Source: Bradyrhizobium sp. CCH5-F6 | GTDB taxonomy: Bacteria; Pseudomonadota; Alphaproteobacteria; Rhizobiales; Xanthobacteraceae | Length of the DNA stretch: 64,000 bases | Direction: 5' to 3' | Assembly (NCBI RefSeq): GCF_001556045.1 | Contig: NZ_LSIC01000178.1 | Span: 1-64,000 of the forward strand | Part shown: one piece after another, positions 62,890-64,000 of the stretch | Numbering within the stretch: the first letter of the stretch is position 1 | How the letters are laid out: every line of letters starts with the position of its first letter | Translations under genes and position numbers: made by a program | Notes under the pieces: model-generated | Seen by the model: the letters and a program-made list of their open reading frames with translations, nothing else | Database searches by the model: none | What the model was told of the DNA's origin: nothing

Positions 62890-64000
62890 ATGGCGGCGGA
62901 AGTGGCTGGAAAATCACCGGAATCGGTCCAAGCGGACCGTCTGGCGGCACGTCTGGCCCGCGAGATGACGGGCGACGTTCTGTTCGACGCCTTCAATCGC
63001 GGCCGCTACGCCACGGACGCCTCGTTCTACCAGATCGTGCCGGCGGGCGTGGTGGTGCCGAGGACCATGGACGAGGCCTTGCGGGCGCTGGCGATCGCCC
63101 GTGACGAGGGGTGCAAGGTCACGCCGCGCGGCGGCGGCACCTCACAATGCGGCCAGACCGTCAATGACGGGCTGGTGGTCGATCTCTCCAAGCATCTGAA
63201 CCGGATCCTGTCGCTCGACGCCGAGAACCAGACCTGCGTGGTCGAGCCGGGCATCGTGCTCGACGATCTCAACCGCCAGCTCAGGAAGCACGGCCTGTGG
63301 TTTCCGGTCGACGTCTCCACCGCCTCGCGCGCCACCATTGGCGGCATGGCCGGCAACAATTCCTGCGGCGGCCGCAGCCTGCGCTACGGCACCATGCGCG
63401 ACAACACGCTCTCGATGGAGGCCGCCCTCTCCGACGGCACTCTGAGCCGCTTCGGCGAGGTGTCGCGCGATCTCTCCGATCTCAAAGCCGGGGACAGCGC
63501 CCGCGCCTTGTTTCGCGACATGCTCGATCTCGGAGCCCGCGAGGCCGACGAGATCGCGGCGCGGTTTCCAAAAGTGCAGCGGCGCGTCGGCGGCTACAAT
63601 CTCGATGCGCTGGTGCCGCGCAACGCGCCCAACAACATGGCGCATCTGTTGGTCGGCTCGGAAGGCACCCTCGCCTTCACCACCAAGGTCGAGTTGAAGT
63701 TGTGGCCCGTCATCCGCAACAAGGCACTCGGCGTCTGCCACTTCGGCAGCTTTTACGAGGCCATGGACGCGGCTCAGCATCTGGTGAAGCTGAAGCCGAT
63801 CGCTGTCGAACTGGTCGACCGCACCATGATCGCGCTGGGCCGGGACATCGCCATGTTCCGCCCGATCATCTCCGCCGCCATCAAGGGCGATCCGGACGCC
63901 GTGCTGGTGGTCGAGTTCGCCGAGGAAGACCAGGCGGACAATCTGGCGCGCCTCAAGCAGCTCGGCGAGCTGATGGGCGATCTCGGGTTCGGCTGGAACA
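62890..64000 (+). CDS. GlcD-type FAD-binding oxidase (partial, runs off the end)
   Basis: The first 370 residues of a flavoprotein oxidase of the GlcD/D-lactate dehydrogenase type are present; the gene continues beyond the window. FAD-binding motifs are VTPRGGGTSQCGQT near 77, VEPGIVLDDLNRQL near 117 and GGMAGNNSCGGRSLRYG near 152, with HLLVGSEGTLAFTT near 253 linking to the C-terminal oxidase domain. ATG 62890 was taken as start. Family members oxidise D-2-hydroxy acids such as glycolate or D-lactate; next to a glyoxylate aminotransferase, glycolate is a fair guess. A longer protein with iron-sulfur domains is possible. Confidence 0.85.
   Translation, partial: MAAEVAGKSPESVQADRLAARLAREMTGDVLFDAFNRGRYATDASFYQIVPAGVVVPRTMDEALRALAIARDEGCKVTPRGGGTSQCGQTVNDGLVVDLSKHLNRILSLDAENQTCVVEPGIVLDDLNRQLRKHGLWFPVDVSTASRATIGGMAGNNSCGGRSLRYGTMRDNTLSMEAALSDGTLSRFGEVSRDLSDLKAGDSARALFRDMLDLGAREADEIAARFPKVQRRVGGYNLDALVPRNAPNNMAHLLVGSEGTLAFTTKVELKLWPVIRNKALGVCHFGSFYEAMDAAQHLVKLKPIAVELVDRTMIALGRDIAMFRPIISAAIKGDPDAVLVVEFAEEDQADNLARLKQLGELMGDLGFGWN

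Noticed and set aside
1..64000. tRNA, rRNA, CRISPR, phage or insertion sequence features
   Set aside because: None was found by reading; no transposase, integrase or repeat-spacer pattern is present among the frames.

Overview
The window is a high-GC alphaproteobacterial chromosome segment, most likely from Bradyrhizobium or a close relative. This is inferred from the codon use, the rhizobial-type Omp25/31-like porin, the TctCBA transporter with a nested palindromic intergenic element, and an RTX protease with Bradyrhizobium-type C-terminal repeats. No rRNA, tRNA, CRISPR array, phage or insertion sequence was seen.

Bases 1-51,200 are one large surface-glycan (O-antigen or capsule type) biosynthesis region. 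(1) 76-9268 is a tight plus-strand run: a CBS-heptose kinase fusion, a NeuB-type synthase fused to a second TIM-barrel domain, a CMP-ulosonate synthetase, three SDR enzymes, a free sugar isomerase, and an acyltransferase with an SGNH domain. It looks like an unassigned ulosonic-acid pathway. (2) 9306-16105 holds genes of unknown or general function: a minus-strand trio including two distant tandem paralogs with no recognised family, a methyltransferase and a large membrane protein. (3) 16189-26238 holds a heptose guanylyltransferase-phosphatase fusion and a nearly full CMP-legionaminic acid set (legB, legC, legG, legI, an acetyltransferase, ptmE, ptmF-like, legF, ptmA) in an order like that of the Campylobacter ptm locus. 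The synthase legI is broken by what looks like a 25-base deletion that removes a metal-binding histidine. (4) 26249-35758 carries a flippase, two modifying enzymes, several glycosyltransferases and a membrane protein. (5) 35772-42236 carries a CDP-glucose 4,6-dehydratase branch with a split transketolase and an epimerase, suggesting a branched-chain sugar, interrupted by an opposite-strand sulfotransferase and a small-molecule kinase. (6) 42451-51189 carries a UDP-xylose synthase, a Wzy-like polymerase candidate, glycosyltransferases, a perosamine-synthase-like aminotransferase, a methyltransferase and a second flippase.

From about 51,850 on the content changes: a secreted serralysin-like RTX protease with three near-identical C-terminal repeats, a small exported protein, a CaiB-type CoA-transferase, a porin-like outer-membrane protein, a tripartite tricarboxylate transporter (tctC-tctB-tctA), a crotonase-family enzyme, a serine/alanine-glyoxylate aminotransferase, and the start of a GlcD-type FAD oxidase that runs off the end.

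Together the first 51 kb make several activated sugars (CMP-ulosonates, a GDP-heptose, CDP-deoxysugars, UDP-xylose, possibly GDP-perosamine), decorate them (methyl, acyl, sulfate and hydroxyl groups), assemble them with about six glycosyltransferases, and export them through two Wzx-type flippases.
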